Part shown: piece by piece, positions 7,488 to 17,736 of the stretch
How the letters are laid out: every line of letters starts with the position of its first letter
How positions within the stretch are numbered: position 1 is the stretch's first letter
From: Desulfitobacterium metallireducens DSM 15288
GTDB lineage: Bacteria; Bacillota; Desulfitobacteriia; Desulfitobacteriales; Desulfitobacteriaceae
Direction of reading: 5' to 3'
DNA length: 64,000 nucleotides
Assembly: GCF_000231405.2 (NCBI RefSeq)
Contig: NZ_CP007032.1
Span: forward strand, 1,054,001 to 1,118,000
The notes under the pieces: generated by a model
Told to the model about the DNA's origin: nothing
The model's input: only the letters and a program-made list of their open reading frames with translations
Database searches by the model: none
Translations under genes and position numbers: made by a program

Positions 7488-10400
7488 ATGTTTACCCACT
7501 TACATGTCCACACAGAATACAGTTTGCTCGATGGTGCCGCCCGGATTGATAAAGTTGTAAAACGGGCAATGGAACTCGGGATGACGTCTTTAGCTATAAC
7601 CGATCATGGCGTGATGTATGGTGTGATCGACTTTTATAAAGCATGTCACAAAGTGGGAATCAAGCCGATCATTGGGTGTGAGGTTTATGTTGCTCCGCAT
7701 GGACGGAAGGAACGTATTCCGGGCAGAGATGATAAAAACCGTCACCTGGTCTTACTTGCGGAAAATGAGGAGGGCTATCATAATATTGTCCGTTTGGTGA
7801 CCCTTGCCCAGGTGGAAGGCTTTTATTATAAGCCCCGTGTAGATAAAGCCTTGTTAAAGGAATATAGTAGCGGCATAATCGCGCTTAGTGCGTGTTTGGC
7901 AGGAGAAGTTTCAGAGTATCTTTTAGGGAATCAATATGAAAGTGCTTGTAAGGCAGCTTTAGAGTATCAAGAAATTTTTGGAAAGGGAAATTTCTACTTA
8001 GAAATCCAAGATCACGGGATTGAGGAGCAGCGTCGGGTTAATGCAGGCATGTATAAAGTTCATAAGGAGACAGGAATCCCCTTAGTAGCGACGAACGATG
8101 TTCACTATATCAAACAGGAAGATGCGTTTGTCCAGGATGTACTCCTTTGCATTCAGACCGGAAAAAGCTTAACTGATGCTTCACGTATGAGTTTTTCCAG
8201 TCAAGAGTTTTTCTTGAAATCCGAACAAGAGATGAAACTACTTTTTGGGGAACACCCGGAAGCCCTCGAAAATACGGCACGGATTGCAGAACGTTGCCAG
8301 GTGGATTTTAAATTTGGGGACCACTATTTGCCTGTTTTCCAGGTTCCGGAGGGGTATACGCTCGATACCTTTTTACGCCAAGAATGTCTGGAAGCCTTCC
8401 CTAAGTATTATCCTGAGCAAACGGAGGAACAAAAAGAACGCTTGGAGTATGAACTTGGGGTTATCTCGCAAACAGGCTTTTCAGGATATTTTTTGATCGT
8501 TGCCGATTTTTGTCAGTATGCGCGTACGCATGGTGTAGCGGTGGGACCGGGTCGTGGGTCAGCGGCCGCAAGCATGGTCGCGTATCTCATGGAAATTACC
8601 ACCGTTGAACCGTTGCAACATGATTTGCTTTTTGAACGTTTCCTTAATCCGGAACGAATCAGTATGCCGGATATCGATATTGATTTTGACCCTGAAGGGC
8701 GAGAGAGTGTCATCCATTACGTGACTGAAAAATATGGGGCAGATAAAGTCTGCCAAATTATTACCTTCGGAACGATGGGGGCTAAGGCTGCGATCCGTGA
8801 TGTTGGGCGGGTCTTGGCGTTACCCTTGGCCCGGGTAGATAAAGTGGCCAAAGCGATTCCCAGCGATCTGGGAATGACTTTGGAGAAAGCGTTAACAGCA
8901 TCTCCGGAATTGGTTAAGATGGTCGCTGAGGATCCCGAAATCAAACGCCTTTATGAGTTGTCTCAAGCGGTTGAAGGGATGCCACGTCACGCTTCAACTC
9001 ATGCAGCGGGCGTTGTGATTGCGAAGAAACCCTTAATGAGCTATCTACCACTGCAAAAGACCTCAGACGGAAGTTTCCTCATGACCCAATTTCCGATGAA
9101 AACTGTAGAGGAAATTGGACTTTTAAAAATGGACTTTTTGGGCTTGCGAAACTTGACGATCCTCCAAGTTGCTCAGCGTATGATTGAAGAGACACGGGGT
9201 ATTGAGTTAAATTTTCGGACTCTCCCCCTTGAAGATGAGGCAACTTATGAATTGCTTTCCACGGGGAATAGCACCGGCGTGTTTCAGCTCGAAAGTGGGG
9301 GTATGCGTGCTGTTCTAAAAGACTTAAAACCGACCTGTTTTGAGGACATTATTGCAGTGTTAGCCCTTTACCGTCCAGGCCCGATGGACCAAATTCCTGA
9401 GTTTATCCGACGTAAGCATGGGGGTAAAATTACCTATCTGCATCCTAAGCTTGAACCGATTCTGCGCTCAACCTACGGAATTATCGTCTACCAGGAACAG
9501 GTCATGCAGATTGCCCGAAATTTAGCAGGCTACTCACTGGGGCGAGCCGATTTGCTACGTCGGGCGATGGGAAAAAAGAAAAAAGAAATCATGGAAGAAG
9601 AGCGACAGAATTTTGTCCATGGGTTACAAAATGATACCGGAGAATGGATTATTCCCGGTGCGTTGCGGTTAGGACTCACAGAGCAAGAAGCCGGAGAGAT
9701 CTTCGATTTGATGGCTAAGTTCGCAGAATATGGGTTCAATAAAGGTCATGCAACGGCTTATGCCGTAATTTCATATCAAACCGCCTTTTTAAAAGCTCAT
9801 TATCCTCAAGAATTTACGGCTGCGCTACTGAGTACGGTCATGAATTCTTCAGATAAAGTATCCTTTTATATTCAAGAAGCCAAATCACTAGAGATTCAAG
9901 TCCTTCCACCGTCTGTGCAAAAAAGCGGAGTTGATTTCAGCATTGAAGGGGACGGTATCCGATTTGGGTTAGGGGCGATACGCAATGTGGGTGCAAATGT
10001 CGTTGAGAAAATTATTGAAGCACGTCAAGAAGGTGCCTTTACTTCTCTTTATGATTTTTGCATTCGGGTGGATAGCAAGGTATTAAATAAACGTGTTTTA
10101 GAAAGCTTATTAAGAGCAGGGGCTTTTAGCTCGCTCTGTGGCCGTGCTCAGGGCCTTTTAGGGTTAGACCGGGTTCTGGAAATGGCTCAGCAGCGACAAA
10201 AAGATAAAGAAAGTGGACAAATTTCTCTTTTCGATTTTGGTGATTCTGTGGATGAAGGCGTGACTCTGCAGGAGGTGCCAGAATTCCCAGAACGAGAAAT
10301 ACTTAATATGGAAAAAGAGTATTTAGGGCTCTATCTCTCCGGACATCCACTTTCAAGCGTTCAGGACAAGCTTAAAGCGGCCATTTCTTCTGATGTAATG

Positions 10401-10967
10401 ACCTGTCTTGAGCTTGAAGAAGATCAGAGGGTTATTTTAGGTGGCTTAGTTACGGGATATAGAACGACTCTTACCAAAAAAGGGGAGATGATGGCTAGCT
10501 TTGTCCTTGAAGACTTGACTGGCACGATCGAAGTTCTCGTTTTTCCGCGTGTTTTTGCGCAAATATCGGGGCTAGGCGATGATCAAATCTCGATTATTGA
10601 AGGAAAATTCAATGTCCGCGAGGATGAAAAGAAACTTTTTGCTGAAAAAATTTATGATTTAGAGCATTTACCTGAGCATCGAACTTCGAAGGGTTATTTA
10701 AGTACGCCTACGATCCCAAATTCGAATGAAACGCTTACTCAAAGAAAGCTTTTTCTGAGATTTGCTCAGGAGGGTACCCCTCTTCTAGAACAAGTTCTAT
10801 CCGTATTACAAAAGTATACGGGTCCTTGTCCAGTCTATTTTTTTTATGAGGAGAATAAGAAACTGATCCAAAGTAGACAAGAATATTGGGTGAAGGATTT
10901 AGAAGCGCTGATAGGAGATCTTGGCCAAATTTTAGGACAAGAGAATGTGGCGTGGAAGGTTAGTTGA
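7488..10967 (+). CDS. dnaE: DNA polymerase III alpha subunit (DnaE)
   Basis: This 1159-residue replicative C-family polymerase has an N-terminal PHP domain (HLHVHTEYSLLDGA at residues 4-17). The palm contains the metal-binding acidic motif MPDIDIDFDPEGR near 392-404 and the fingers follow. A helix-hairpin-helix region around 830-900 and a C-terminal OB fold (VILGGLVTGYRTTL near 980) complete the chain. Its length and domain order fit the Firmicute DnaE1/DnaE3 type rather than PolC. GAGGAG precedes ATG 7488. It is followed 18 bases later by coaD. PolC would be expected elsewhere in the genome. Confidence 0.97.
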   Translation: MFTHLHVHTEYSLLDGAARIDKVVKRAMELGMTSLAITDHGVMYGVIDFYKACHKVGIKPIIGCEVYVAPHGRKERIPGRDDKNRHLVLLAENEEGYHNIVRLVTLAQVEGFYYKPRVDKALLKEYSSGIIALSACLAGEVSEYLLGNQYESACKAALEYQEIFGKGNFYLEIQDHGIEEQRRVNAGMYKVHKETGIPLVATNDVHYIKQEDAFVQDVLLCIQTGKSLTDASRMSFSSQEFFLKSEQEMKLLFGEHPEALENTARIAERCQVDFKFGDHYLPVFQVPEGYTLDTFLRQECLEAFPKYYPEQTEEQKERLEYELGVISQTGFSGYFLIVADFCQYARTHGVAVGPGRGSAAASMVAYLMEITTVEPLQHDLLFERFLNPERISMPDIDIDFDPEGRESVIHYVTEKYGADKVCQIITFGTMGAKAAIRDVGRVLALPLARVDKVAKAIPSDLGMTLEKALTASPELVKMVAEDPEIKRLYELSQAVEGMPRHASTHAAGVVIAKKPLMSYLPLQKTSDGSFLMTQFPMKTVEEIGLLKMDFLGLRNLTILQVAQRMIEETRGIELNFRTLPLEDEATYELLSTGNSTGVFQLESGGMRAVLKDLKPTCFEDIIAVLALYRPGPMDQIPEFIRRKHGGKITYLHPKLEPILRSTYGIIVYQEQVMQIARNLAGYSLGRADLLRRAMGKKKKEIMEEERQNFVHGLQNDTGEWIIPGALRLGLTEQEAGEIFDLMAKFAEYGFNKGHATAYAVISYQTAFLKAHYPQEFTAALLSTVMNSSDKVSFYIQEAKSLEIQVLPPSVQKSGVDFSIEGDGIRFGLGAIRNVGANVVEKIIEARQEGAFTSLYDFCIRVDSKVLNKRVLESLLRAGAFSSLCGRAQGLLGLDRVLEMAQQRQKDKESGQISLFDFGDSVDEGVTLQEVPEFPEREILNMEKEYLGLYLSGHPLSSVQDKLKAAISSDVMTCLELEEDQRVILGGLVTGYRTTLTKKGEMMASFVLEDLTGTIEVLVFPRVFAQISGLGDDQISIIEGKFNVREDEKKLFAEKIYDLEHLPEHRTSKGYLSTPTIPNSNETLTQRKLFLRFAQEGTPLLEQVLSVLQKYTGPCPVYFFYEENKKLIQSRQEYWVKDLEALIGDLGQILGQENVAWKVS

Positions 10968-10985
10968 GTTGAGGAGAAGTGAGAT

Positions 10986-11474
10986 ATGAATGTAAAGACA
11001 GCTATTTATCCAGGTACATTTGACCCCGTGACCAATGGTCACTTGGATATTCTAGTCAGAGCATCGGAGATTTTTGATGAAATTATTATAGCGGTCGCGG
11101 TCGATAGCCAAAAAAGTACGCTTTTTTCCCTTAACGAACGGGTGGCTTTTCTGGAAGAAGCGACGAAAGACTTAAAAGGGATAAGCGTCAAAGGCTTTGA
11201 GGGACTCACGATCGAATTCGCCAGGCAGTGCGGGGCAACCGCTATCATTCGTGGTTTGAGAGTTACAGGAGATTTTGAGTACGAATTACAACTTGCTTTG
11301 ATGAACAAGAAACTCGCTCCAGATATTGAAACCATCTTTCTGATGACGAAGAGTGACTATTCCTTTATCAGTTCGAGTGCGATTCGTTGGGCAGCCAGTC
11401 TTAAAGGCGAAATTTCGGAATTTGTGCCTTCTCATGTCAAAAAGGCGCTATTAGAAAGATATCCACTCGATTGA
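10986..11474 (+). CDS. coaD: Phosphopantetheine adenylyltransferase
   Basis: This is the penultimate enzyme of coenzyme A synthesis: 4'-phosphopantetheine plus ATP gives dephospho-CoA plus PPi. The 162-residue protein has the nucleotidyl-transferase motif YPGTFDPVTNGHLDI at residues 8-22 and the C-terminal SSSAIR (ISSTxxR-like) motif near 133-138. RGLRVTGDFEYELQLALMN contains the substrate-binding residues. GGAG precedes the ATG. coaE, which encodes the next step, is in this window at 32997. Confidence 0.97.
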   Translation: MNVKTAIYPGTFDPVTNGHLDILVRASEIFDEIIIAVAVDSQKSTLFSLNERVAFLEEATKDLKGISVKGFEGLTIEFARQCGATAIIRGLRVTGDFEYELQLALMNKKLAPDIETIFLMTKSDYSFISSSAIRWAASLKGEISEFVPSHVKKALLERYPLD

Positions 11475-11589
11475 TCTATCATGCTCCTTTCTTGCAGAAA
11501 CAAGGGTGACATGATATGATATTTCTTACAAACGTATGTTAGCTATTATTTTGTTAGCTGGTCATAATTATGAACTCAGTAACGGTTAG

Positions 11590-11616
11590 AACATATCCGT
11601 CCAAGTAGGGTATGTT
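11590..11616 (+). promoter_or_regulatory. Stem-loop plus T-run before the acc operon (attenuator or terminator)
   Basis: AACATATCC at 11590-11598 pairs with GGGTATGTT at 11608-11616 (one G-U pair, 9-nt loop), followed by TCTCTTTTT. It lies 31 bases before a small gene and accDA. It could end coaD transcription or attenuate the acc operon. Upstream, TGTTAGCT occurs twice (around 11535 and 11553) as a direct repeat of unknown meaning. No clear FapR operator was recognised. Confidence 0.45.
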
Positions 11617-11646
11617 TCTCTTTTTGAACAAGGAGGAATCAGTGTT

Positions 11647-11847
11647 ATGTGGACCGTTATTTACATTGCACCAAATAGAGCTATTGCAGAGAAGTATAAG
11701 AAAAATTTAACGGATGAAGGGATGCTGGTTCAACTCAGACCCATTGGTTCAGCCCATTTGGGAGAGCATGCTTCTGTTGAAATTCTTGTTCCGGAATCGG
11801 AAGCAGAAGAAGCGCATGAAATTGTAACTAGCTTGATGGGGAGCTAG
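11647..11847 (+). CDS. DUF2007-like small protein
   Basis: This 66-residue protein (MWTVIYIAPN and onwards, ending in SEAEEAHEIV) has the two-strand, two-helix ACT/ferredoxin-like pattern of the DUF2007 group. It has no cysteines and no membrane segment. AAGGAGG lies 10 bases before the ATG. The stop is 7 bases from accD, so it is the first gene of an accDA operon and may have a role in carboxylase control (inference from position only). Function unknown. Confidence 0.75.
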   Translation: MWTVIYIAPNRAIAEKYKKNLTDEGMLVQLRPIGSAHLGEHASVEILVPESEAEEAHEIVTSLMGS

Positions 11848-11854
11848 TTAGAGT

Positions 11855-12763
11855 ATGTTCAAAGATATATTTCATAAAACAAAATATGTAACCATTCAAT
11901 CCACGGAGCCAGTACAAAACCAACCCCAGAAATCCTCCGTCACCGCCTCAAGTCGGAAAGAAATCCCAGACGGTGTTTGGGTGAAGTGCCCAGAATGCGG
12001 GGAGACTCTCTATAAGAAAGCAGTATCAGAGAATCTCGAGGTTTGTCCACTCTGTAGTTATCATTTTCGAATCACTTCGCGGGAACGTTTAGAATCGATC
12101 GCTGATCCCGGAAGCTTCGAGGAATGGGATGTAGAAATCCATACGAATAATCCTTTAGAATTTCCTGGTTATGAAGAAAAACTGGCAAAAGCTGAAGAGA
12201 GCACGGATCAGACGGAATCCGTACTCACAGGAAGAGTGACCGTTGAGGGCCTTCCGGTTGTTTTGGCGCTCAATGAAGGAAACTTCATGATGGGGAGTAT
12301 GGGTTCGGTGACAGGAGAGAAGATTACGCGGGCGATTGAACGCGCCATCGACCTACGTTTACCCGTGATCATATTTTCGACGTCTGGTGGAGCACGGATG
12401 CAGGAAGGCATTTTGTCCCTCTATCAAATGGCAAAAACAAGTGCTGCACTATCTCGCTTGTCCGAAAATCACTTGCTTTATATTTCCGTTATGACCGATC
12501 CTACATTTGGAGGAGTCACTGCAAGCTATGCTTCCTTGGGAGATATTCAGATTGCAGAACCAGGAGCACTGATTGGCTTTACTGGTCCACGCGTGATTAA
12601 ACAAACCATGCGGCAAGAACTTCCTCCTGGAGCACAGACGGCTGAATTTAACCAAGAACATGGACTTATTGACCTCGTGGTTGAGCGCTCACAGATGCGT
12701 TCTGTTTTAGCTCGTTTGTTGCGTTATCATCAGGAAGGGGCAGATTATGGCACAACACTTTGA
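11855..12763 (+). CDS. accD: Acetyl-CoA carboxylase carboxyltransferase beta subunit
   Basis: AccD and AccA form the carboxyltransferase that moves the carboxyl group from biotin to acetyl-CoA, giving malonyl-CoA for fatty acid synthesis. The 302-residue protein has the diagnostic four-Cys zinc ribbon (CPECGETL and CPLCSYHF, residues about 45-70). It also has the crotonase-fold motifs [12 protein letters not shown] and [14 protein letters not shown]. It overlaps accA by 17 bases. Biotin carboxylase and carrier genes (accBC) are not in the window. Confidence 0.97.
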   Translation: MFKDIFHKTKYVTIQSTEPVQNQPQKSSVTASSRKEIPDGVWVKCPECGETLYKKAVSENLEVCPLCSYHFRITSRERLESIADPGSFEEWDVEIHTNNPLEFPGYEEKLAKAEESTDQTESVLTGRVTVEGLPVVLALNEGNFMMGSMGSVTGEKITRAIERAIDLRLPVIIFSTSGGARMQEGILSLYQMAKTSAALSRLSENHLLYISVMTDPTFGGVTASYASLGDIQIAEPGALIGFTGPRVIKQTMRQELPPGAQTAEFNQEHGLIDLVVERSQMRSVLARLLRYHQEGADYGTTL

Positions 12764-13829
12764 ATTTGAAAAGCCAATTCTTGAACTCGAACAGAAAATA
12801 GCTGAACTGCAAGCATTTTCTCGAGAAAAAGAGATTGATTTGACCCAAGAGATATTTAAATTACAACATAAACTTATACGTCAGAGAAAAGAAATCTATA
12901 GTCATCTTGAACCTTGGCAAAAGGTGCAAATTGCTCGACATGCGGAACGACCTAACTTCTATGACTACGCGCCCTTGCTCTTTGAGGATTTCATCGAGCT
13001 AAAGGGGGATCGCTTTTTTGCCGATGATCATGCGATTGTCGGAGGTATTGCGAGTTTCCATGGGATTCCTGTGACGGTAGTGGCCCATGTCAAAGGGAAA
13101 GATACGAAGGAAAATATCCAGCGTAATTTTGGAATGCCTCATCCGGAAGGCTACCGTAAAGCCATGCGCTTAATGGATCAAGCGAATAAGTTTAATCGAC
13201 CGATTCTGACGTTTATTGATACTCCCGGGGCAGCGTGCGATCTCGCGGCTGAAGAACGGGGTCAGGGTGAAGCAATTGCTCGTTGCTTAGAGGCCATGGC
13301 CGGTTATGGGGTACCGATTATCAGCACAGTCATTGGGGAAGGTGGCAGTGGTGGAGCGTTGGCTCTGGGTGTCGGAAACGTTGTTCTGATGCTGGAGAAC
13401 TCGTTCTATTCTGTTATTGCTCCGGAAAGTTGTGCATCGATCCTTTGGAAGGATCCCAGCAAAGCGAAAGAGGCAGCTTCTTCTTTGAAGTTTACAGCTC
13501 AAGATCTGCTTTCGTTAGGGGTTGCTGATGGAATTCTGCGCGAACCCTTAGGGGGAGCTCATAAGAATGTCAAAAAAACGGCCGATGAGATCGCGAAAGG
13601 GATAGCACAACATCTGATTAAACTCCGAGAACAATCTCCCGAAGCATTAAAGCAACAACGCTATAAAAAGTTAAGAGCGATTGGGCAATTTGAAGTGCGA
13701 GCCAGTCAAGAAGCGACGGAGTGCTCTGAGGTCAGTGAGGTATCAGATATGCAAGAGTTGATTGGGGCGACTGAGGATGCTGAAGGCATGAAGCCAGCTG
13801 TGACATTTCAGGAAGAAGTACTTGACTAA
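12747..13829 (+). CDS. accA: Acetyl-CoA carboxylase carboxyltransferase alpha subunit
   Basis: This is the alpha partner of AccD, 360 residues. Core motifs are [45 protein letters not shown] and [15 protein letters not shown]. The last 45 residues form an acidic, Ser/Glu-rich tail that goes beyond the usual length of about 315 and looks disordered. The start lies inside accD, with AAGGGG upstream, so translation is coupled. Equimolar production with AccD is expected. Confidence 0.96.
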   Translation: MAQHFEFEKPILELEQKIAELQAFSREKEIDLTQEIFKLQHKLIRQRKEIYSHLEPWQKVQIARHAERPNFYDYAPLLFEDFIELKGDRFFADDHAIVGGIASFHGIPVTVVAHVKGKDTKENIQRNFGMPHPEGYRKAMRLMDQANKFNRPILTFIDTPGAACDLAAEERGQGEAIARCLEAMAGYGVPIISTVIGEGGSGGALALGVGNVVLMLENSFYSVIAPESCASILWKDPSKAKEAASSLKFTAQDLLSLGVADGILREPLGGAHKNVKKTADEIAKGIAQHLIKLREQSPEALKQQRYKKLRAIGQFEVRASQEATECSEVSEVSDMQELIGATEDAEGMKPAVTFQEEVLD

Positions 13830-13878
13830 TTTTTTGAGAAATGATATTATAACACACGTCATCTGATTCGTAAGCTTT

Positions 13879-13965
13879 GCGAGTGTGGCGGAATCGGCAG
13901 ACGCGATGGTCTCAAAAACCATTGGGTGAAAGCCCGTATCGGTTCAAGTCCGATCACTCGCACCA
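13879..13965 (+). tRNA. tRNA-Leu (anticodon CAA)
   Basis: This is an 87-nt class II tRNA. The acceptor GCGAGTG pairs with CACTCGC, the anticodon stem ATGGT/ACCAT encloses loop CTCAAAA (anticodon CAA, reads UUG), the variable arm is long, the T arm contains GGTTCAAGTCC, and ACCA is encoded at 13962-13965. Confidence 0.95.
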
Positions 13966-13980
13966 TATATGATTTTAGAG

Positions 13981-14004
13981 AAGAGCCTGCGAGGGCTCTT
14001 TTTT
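13981..14004 (+). terminator. Intrinsic terminator after tRNA-Leu
   Basis: AAGAGCC and GGGCTCTT form an 8-bp stem with loop TGCGA (the first A pairs with the last T), followed by TTTT. It ends the tRNA transcript. Confidence 0.88.
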
Positions 14005-14058
14005 ATGTAACTTTCTACTCCATATCTTCTATTAACGAGATGAATAAGGATTGAATTT

Positions 14059-14973
14059 ATGAAGATTACAAAACGAATGGCGAATATGGTGTTACTCTTG
14101 ATTTCGGCACTTTGGGGTTCGGGTTTTGTCGTTACAAGAATGGCCTTGGATGCCAATGTCTCCGCAGGGTTTATTAACTTTGCGAGAGGATTAATTTTTG
14201 CTTTGTTGGTGCTCCTACTTTTTCATCAAAAAATCTTTCGAATGACCTTTAATGATTTTAAGATTGGGTTGATTGCTGGACTCCTCAATTTTGGAGGCTA
14301 CATTGCGCAGACGGTAGGCGTGAAATATACGACCCCTTCTAACAATGCGTTTATTTCAGCAACTTATGTTGTCATAGTACCGTTTATGGCTTATCTTGCA
14401 TTTAAGAAGTCTCTTAAGATTAAAAGTTTTATAGCGATAGCCTTTTGCTTATGGGGGATGGCAATACTTACGGGCATAATGAGGAGAGGGTTCGTGCTCA
14501 ATATTGGTGACGTTTACTCCCTCATTTGTGCATTTTTTTATGCCGGTTCGATTACGTATATAAGTTATGGCGCGAGGGAAACGGATGCGACGATTGTTGC
14601 ATTTATGTTGGCAATAGTACAAGCAATCGGTGGATTGGGATATTTTTTCATAGCCGATGGAGGTCAGCTCGTTAATGTGAATTGGCAAGCAGCAATTCTT
14701 CCGCTCCTCTATATGGGTGTGATGTGCTCCTTTGTTGCGCAGACGTTGCAGGTTATTGCTCAAAAACATACTTCAGCAACAACTGCAGGGCTGATTATGA
14801 TGCTTGAGGGCCTTTTTGGAAGCCTATTTTCAGTTGCTTTCCGCTTTGAACCTTTTACCTCCAGCATGGCAGTGGGAGGTACCATAATTATGCTTGCTCT
14901 TATTTTGATGGAAGTGAATATTGAACAGTTGCGTAATAAAACTAGTCCGATCTCGGAAAAAAGAATTGAGTAA
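14059..14973 (+). CDS. EamA/DMT-superfamily membrane transporter
   Basis: This 304-residue protein has ten predicted membrane segments and two EamA repeats. The first repeat starts NMVLLLISALWGSGFVVTR, and the second contains LYMGVMCSFVAQTLQVIAQK. It probably exports a small metabolite such as an amino acid; the substrate cannot be deduced. A TAAGGAT site lies 9 bases before the ATG. It is a single gene between the tRNA terminator and a 260-base spacer before the menA-like gene. Confidence 0.88.
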   Translation: MKITKRMANMVLLLISALWGSGFVVTRMALDANVSAGFINFARGLIFALLVLLLFHQKIFRMTFNDFKIGLIAGLLNFGGYIAQTVGVKYTTPSNNAFISATYVVIVPFMAYLAFKKSLKIKSFIAIAFCLWGMAILTGIMRRGFVLNIGDVYSLICAFFYAGSITYISYGARETDATIVAFMLAIVQAIGGLGYFFIADGGQLVNVNWQAAILPLLYMGVMCSFVAQTLQVIAQKHTSATTAGLIMMLEGLFGSLFSVAFRFEPFTSSMAVGGTIIMLALILMEVNIEQLRNKTSPISEKRIE

Positions 14974-15234
14974 AGTGTTTCGGTTATTTGGAAAAAATGA
15001 TTAAAAGTGATGCACAAATATATTGATGTAAGTATGAGTTGAGCATCATCTCATATTTTTACGAGGGAAATTAATGCTACTATACAATCCTTTAACGTTT
15101 GGGTAGAATATTAAGTAAGGCAAAAAAATATCTAAAAACGGATTCGATTCTATTCCCCAAAACCTGATGATAGATATGCAAGGTATATTGATGCAAATGA
15201 ATGATGTATTAAATAAATAGAGGAGAAAAGAAAT

Positions 15235-16164
15235 ATGCAATTACAATATAATACTCAACAATCGCTTCCGAATACGCGGAGTTGGAAAGTTTGGTGGGAA
15301 TTAATACGGCCACATACCTTAACTGCTGCTTTTGTCCCCGTTCTTCTGGGAACAATATTAGCCCTTCTCGAAGGTAAGTCGAATGGATTACTTTTTGCGG
15401 CAATGATGCTCGCTAGCATTCTCATTCAAGCGGCGACGAACCTTTTCAATGAATATTACGATTTTAAACGGGGTTTAGATACTGAAGAATCTATAGGTAT
15501 TGGTGGGGGAATTGTCCGACATGGTATGACTCCCCAATTGATTATGAATCTTGCCTTAAGTATGTACGGGATCTCTCTTTTATTAGGGATCTATATCTGT
15601 GCTGCATCGTCCTGGTGGCTTGCAGCAGTTGGATTAGTGTGTATGTTAGTGGGTTACCTTTATACAGGAGGCCCACTGCCGATTTCGAGAACTCCTTTTG
15701 GAGAGCTGTTATCTGGTTTATTCATGGGCTTTTTGATTATTTTGATAGCCTTCTTTATTCAAACAGGATATGTCTCGAATATAGCTGTTCTTGTGGCTGT
15801 ACCCAGTGGAATTTTGGTCGGCCTCATTAATCTCAGTAACAATCTTCGTGATCATGATGGAGATAAAGCCAATGGTCGTAAAACTCTTCCCATCGTACTT
15901 GGACCTAAGAAGGCAACTTACTTCATGGGAATTATGTTCTCGGTTTCTTATTTATGGGTTGTCGGACTCATTGTAACAAAGACTGCAACGCCGTGGATAC
16001 TCCTAGTCTTTCTAAGCCTACCTAAAGCTGTTGCAGCAACCAAAGGGTTTGTGGGTAAAACTGAACCAATAACCATGATGCCAGCAATGAAGGCAACAGC
16101 ACAAACAAATACCTTCTTTGGTTTTTTTATGGCCCTTGGATTATTTATTAGTTATCTAATGTAA
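15235..16164 (+). CDS. menA: UbiA-family prenyltransferase (MenA-like)
   Basis: This membrane enzyme probably attaches a polyprenyl chain to 1,4-dihydroxy-2-naphthoate in menaquinone synthesis. The 309-residue protein has about eight or nine membrane segments and the two Asp-rich prenyl-diphosphate motifs. These are NLFNEYYDFKRGLD near residues 64-77 and NNLRDHDGDKANGRKTLP near 201-218. GAGGAG precedes ATG 15235. Menaquinone would serve the Psr-type membrane complex further down (inference). Other UbiA family roles cannot be fully excluded, because no other men genes are adjacent. Confidence 0.85.
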   Translation: MQLQYNTQQSLPNTRSWKVWWELIRPHTLTAAFVPVLLGTILALLEGKSNGLLFAAMMLASILIQAATNLFNEYYDFKRGLDTEESIGIGGGIVRHGMTPQLIMNLALSMYGISLLLGIYICAASSWWLAAVGLVCMLVGYLYTGGPLPISRTPFGELLSGLFMGFLIILIAFFIQTGYVSNIAVLVAVPSGILVGLINLSNNLRDHDGDKANGRKTLPIVLGPKKATYFMGIMFSVSYLWVVGLIVTKTATPWILLVFLSLPKAVAATKGFVGKTEPITMMPAMKATAQTNTFFGFFMALGLFISYLM

Positions 16165-16195
16165 ATCTTGACCGCTTGCTAAGATGATTTAGAAA

Positions 16196-16250
16196 TGACA
16201 GCAAAAAGACACGGGAATTCATATGAAATTCCCGTGTCTTTTTGCTGTCA
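16196..16250. terminator. Long bidirectional hairpin terminator
   Basis: A 24-bp perfect inverted repeat with a 7-nt loop includes AAAAAGACACGGGAATT and its complement. It lies in the 309-base spacer between the menA-like gene and the next gene. The rest of that spacer holds an extended -10-like TGATATAAT at 16363-16371 and no gene. Confidence 0.9.
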
Positions 16251-16473
16251 ATTGAATCGTGTTGATATTTCAATTCTCATTCTTTCTGTAATTTCCTGTT
16301 TTTAACTGGAGAAGAGTGGGTGCTTTTTGAGGAGGAACAGAGAATTTTGAAAAGAGAACGTATGATATAATACTTCTATGTATTAGTTAACAAGATTATC
16401 AATCAAATGACTTTCCTGAAATTTGAATAGTGTGTAGATTGGGTAGACTAGGTTTGACATAAGGGGGATTACA

Positions 16474-17733
16474 ATGCCTAAAGGTGAACATATGAAGGTT
16501 GCTGTAGTTGGAGGAGGGGCAGCGGGTTTATTTGCTGCTGTGATAGCGGGCCAGAAAGGGGCACACGTGACTATTTTAGAGAAAAACCAGCGTGTGGGTA
16601 AGAAGATTTTAGCCACAGGTAATGGTCGATGTAATTTAACGAATATGGATATACATATCACTCATTTTCATGGCTCTAATCCTAAATTTGCGTATAGTGC
16701 CCTGCAGGAATTTGATAATTTTCAGGTTATCGATTTTTTTGAACACTTAGGGATTACCCATAAGGTGGAGGATGGAGGAAAGGTTTTTCCTTTTTCTAAT
16801 CAGGCGTCGAGTGTATTAGATGTGCTTCGCTATGAGGTGGAGCAGTTAGGTATCGATACCCTGGTTGAAACGGAAGTGAAAGAGATTCGAAAAACATCCA
16901 AGGGCTTTGATATTTTCATGAAGGATGGAACTAAGTTTTTTGCACACCGCGTTATTCTTGCACCGGGTGGTAAAGCAGCCCCGAATTTAGGCTCTAATGG
17001 AAGTGGTTATACTTTAGCTGAAAAACTGGGCCACCATCTGATTGAACCCTTTCCGGCTCTCGTCCAGCTTAAGTTAGATGAGCCCTTTCTTAAACAAATT
17101 AAAGGAATTAAATTTGAAGGAGAGGCAGAGATTATCGTCAGGGAAAAGGTATTAGCTAAGGCACAAGGCGAAATTTTATTTACGGAGTATGGTATTTCGG
17201 GGCCGCCTATTTTCGATTTGAGTCGCACGGCCGCAGAGCAATTGAAGAGAAATCAAGAGGTATGGGTTAAGACCAGGATCATCAATCACTTATCCAAGGA
17301 TGAACTTAGCAACTATGTGCTCAAACGTTGGCATGATAATCCTGAAAAAAATGTGTCCTTTAGTTTTGTAGGCTTTCTCAATAAACAACTCGTACCTGTA
17401 TTACTCAAACAAGCGGGGATTGTTGACATTAATAAACCTGTGATACAATTGACCGCTCAGGAGAGAGAAAAAATCATAAATATCCTTCAAGATTGGCGCT
17501 TTAAGGTCATAGGCACGAACAGCTGGACTGCGGCGCAAGTTACCGCAGGGGGAATTGATGTTCGAGATATTAACCCGAATACGATGGAATCGAAGATAGT
17601 CCCCGGTCTTTTCTTTGCTGGAGAAATCTTGGATATTGATGGCGATTGTGGGGGATATAATCTGCAGTGGGCCTGGTCTTCGGGTTATGCGGCGGCAAAA
17701 AATGCGGTAATACCTTTGAGGAAGGATGAATAG
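16474..17733 (+). CDS. HI0933/YhiN-family FAD-dependent oxidoreductase
   Basis: This 419-residue flavoprotein belongs to the HI0933 (BaiN/aminoacetone-oxidase) family. Residues 7-40 carry the FAD-binding VAVVGGGAAGLFAAV and the ILEKNQRVGKKILATGNGRC motif. FTEYGISGPPIFDLSR and the C-terminal DIDGDCGGYNLQWAWSSGY are also family hallmarks. GGGGG precedes ATG 16474. The next gene, a Na+ symporter, starts right after the stop. The substrate is unknown. Confidence 0.9.
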   Translation: MPKGEHMKVAVVGGGAAGLFAAVIAGQKGAHVTILEKNQRVGKKILATGNGRCNLTNMDIHITHFHGSNPKFAYSALQEFDNFQVIDFFEHLGITHKVEDGGKVFPFSNQASSVLDVLRYEVEQLGIDTLVETEVKEIRKTSKGFDIFMKDGTKFFAHRVILAPGGKAAPNLGSNGSGYTLAEKLGHHLIEPFPALVQLKLDEPFLKQIKGIKFEGEAEIIVREKVLAKAQGEILFTEYGISGPPIFDLSRTAAEQLKRNQEVWVKTRIINHLSKDELSNYVLKRWHDNPEKNVSFSFVGFLNKQLVPVLLKQAGIVDINKPVIQLTAQEREKIINILQDWRFKVIGTNSWTAAQVTAGGIDVRDINPNTMESKIVPGLFFAGEILDIDGDCGGYNLQWAWSSGYAAAKNAVIPLRKDE

Positions 17734-17736
17734 GTG

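Noticed and set aside
11530-11560. Direct repeat TGTTAGCT as a FapR operator for accDA
   Set aside because: It does not match the FapR consensus I know, and two copies of eight bases are weak evidence.
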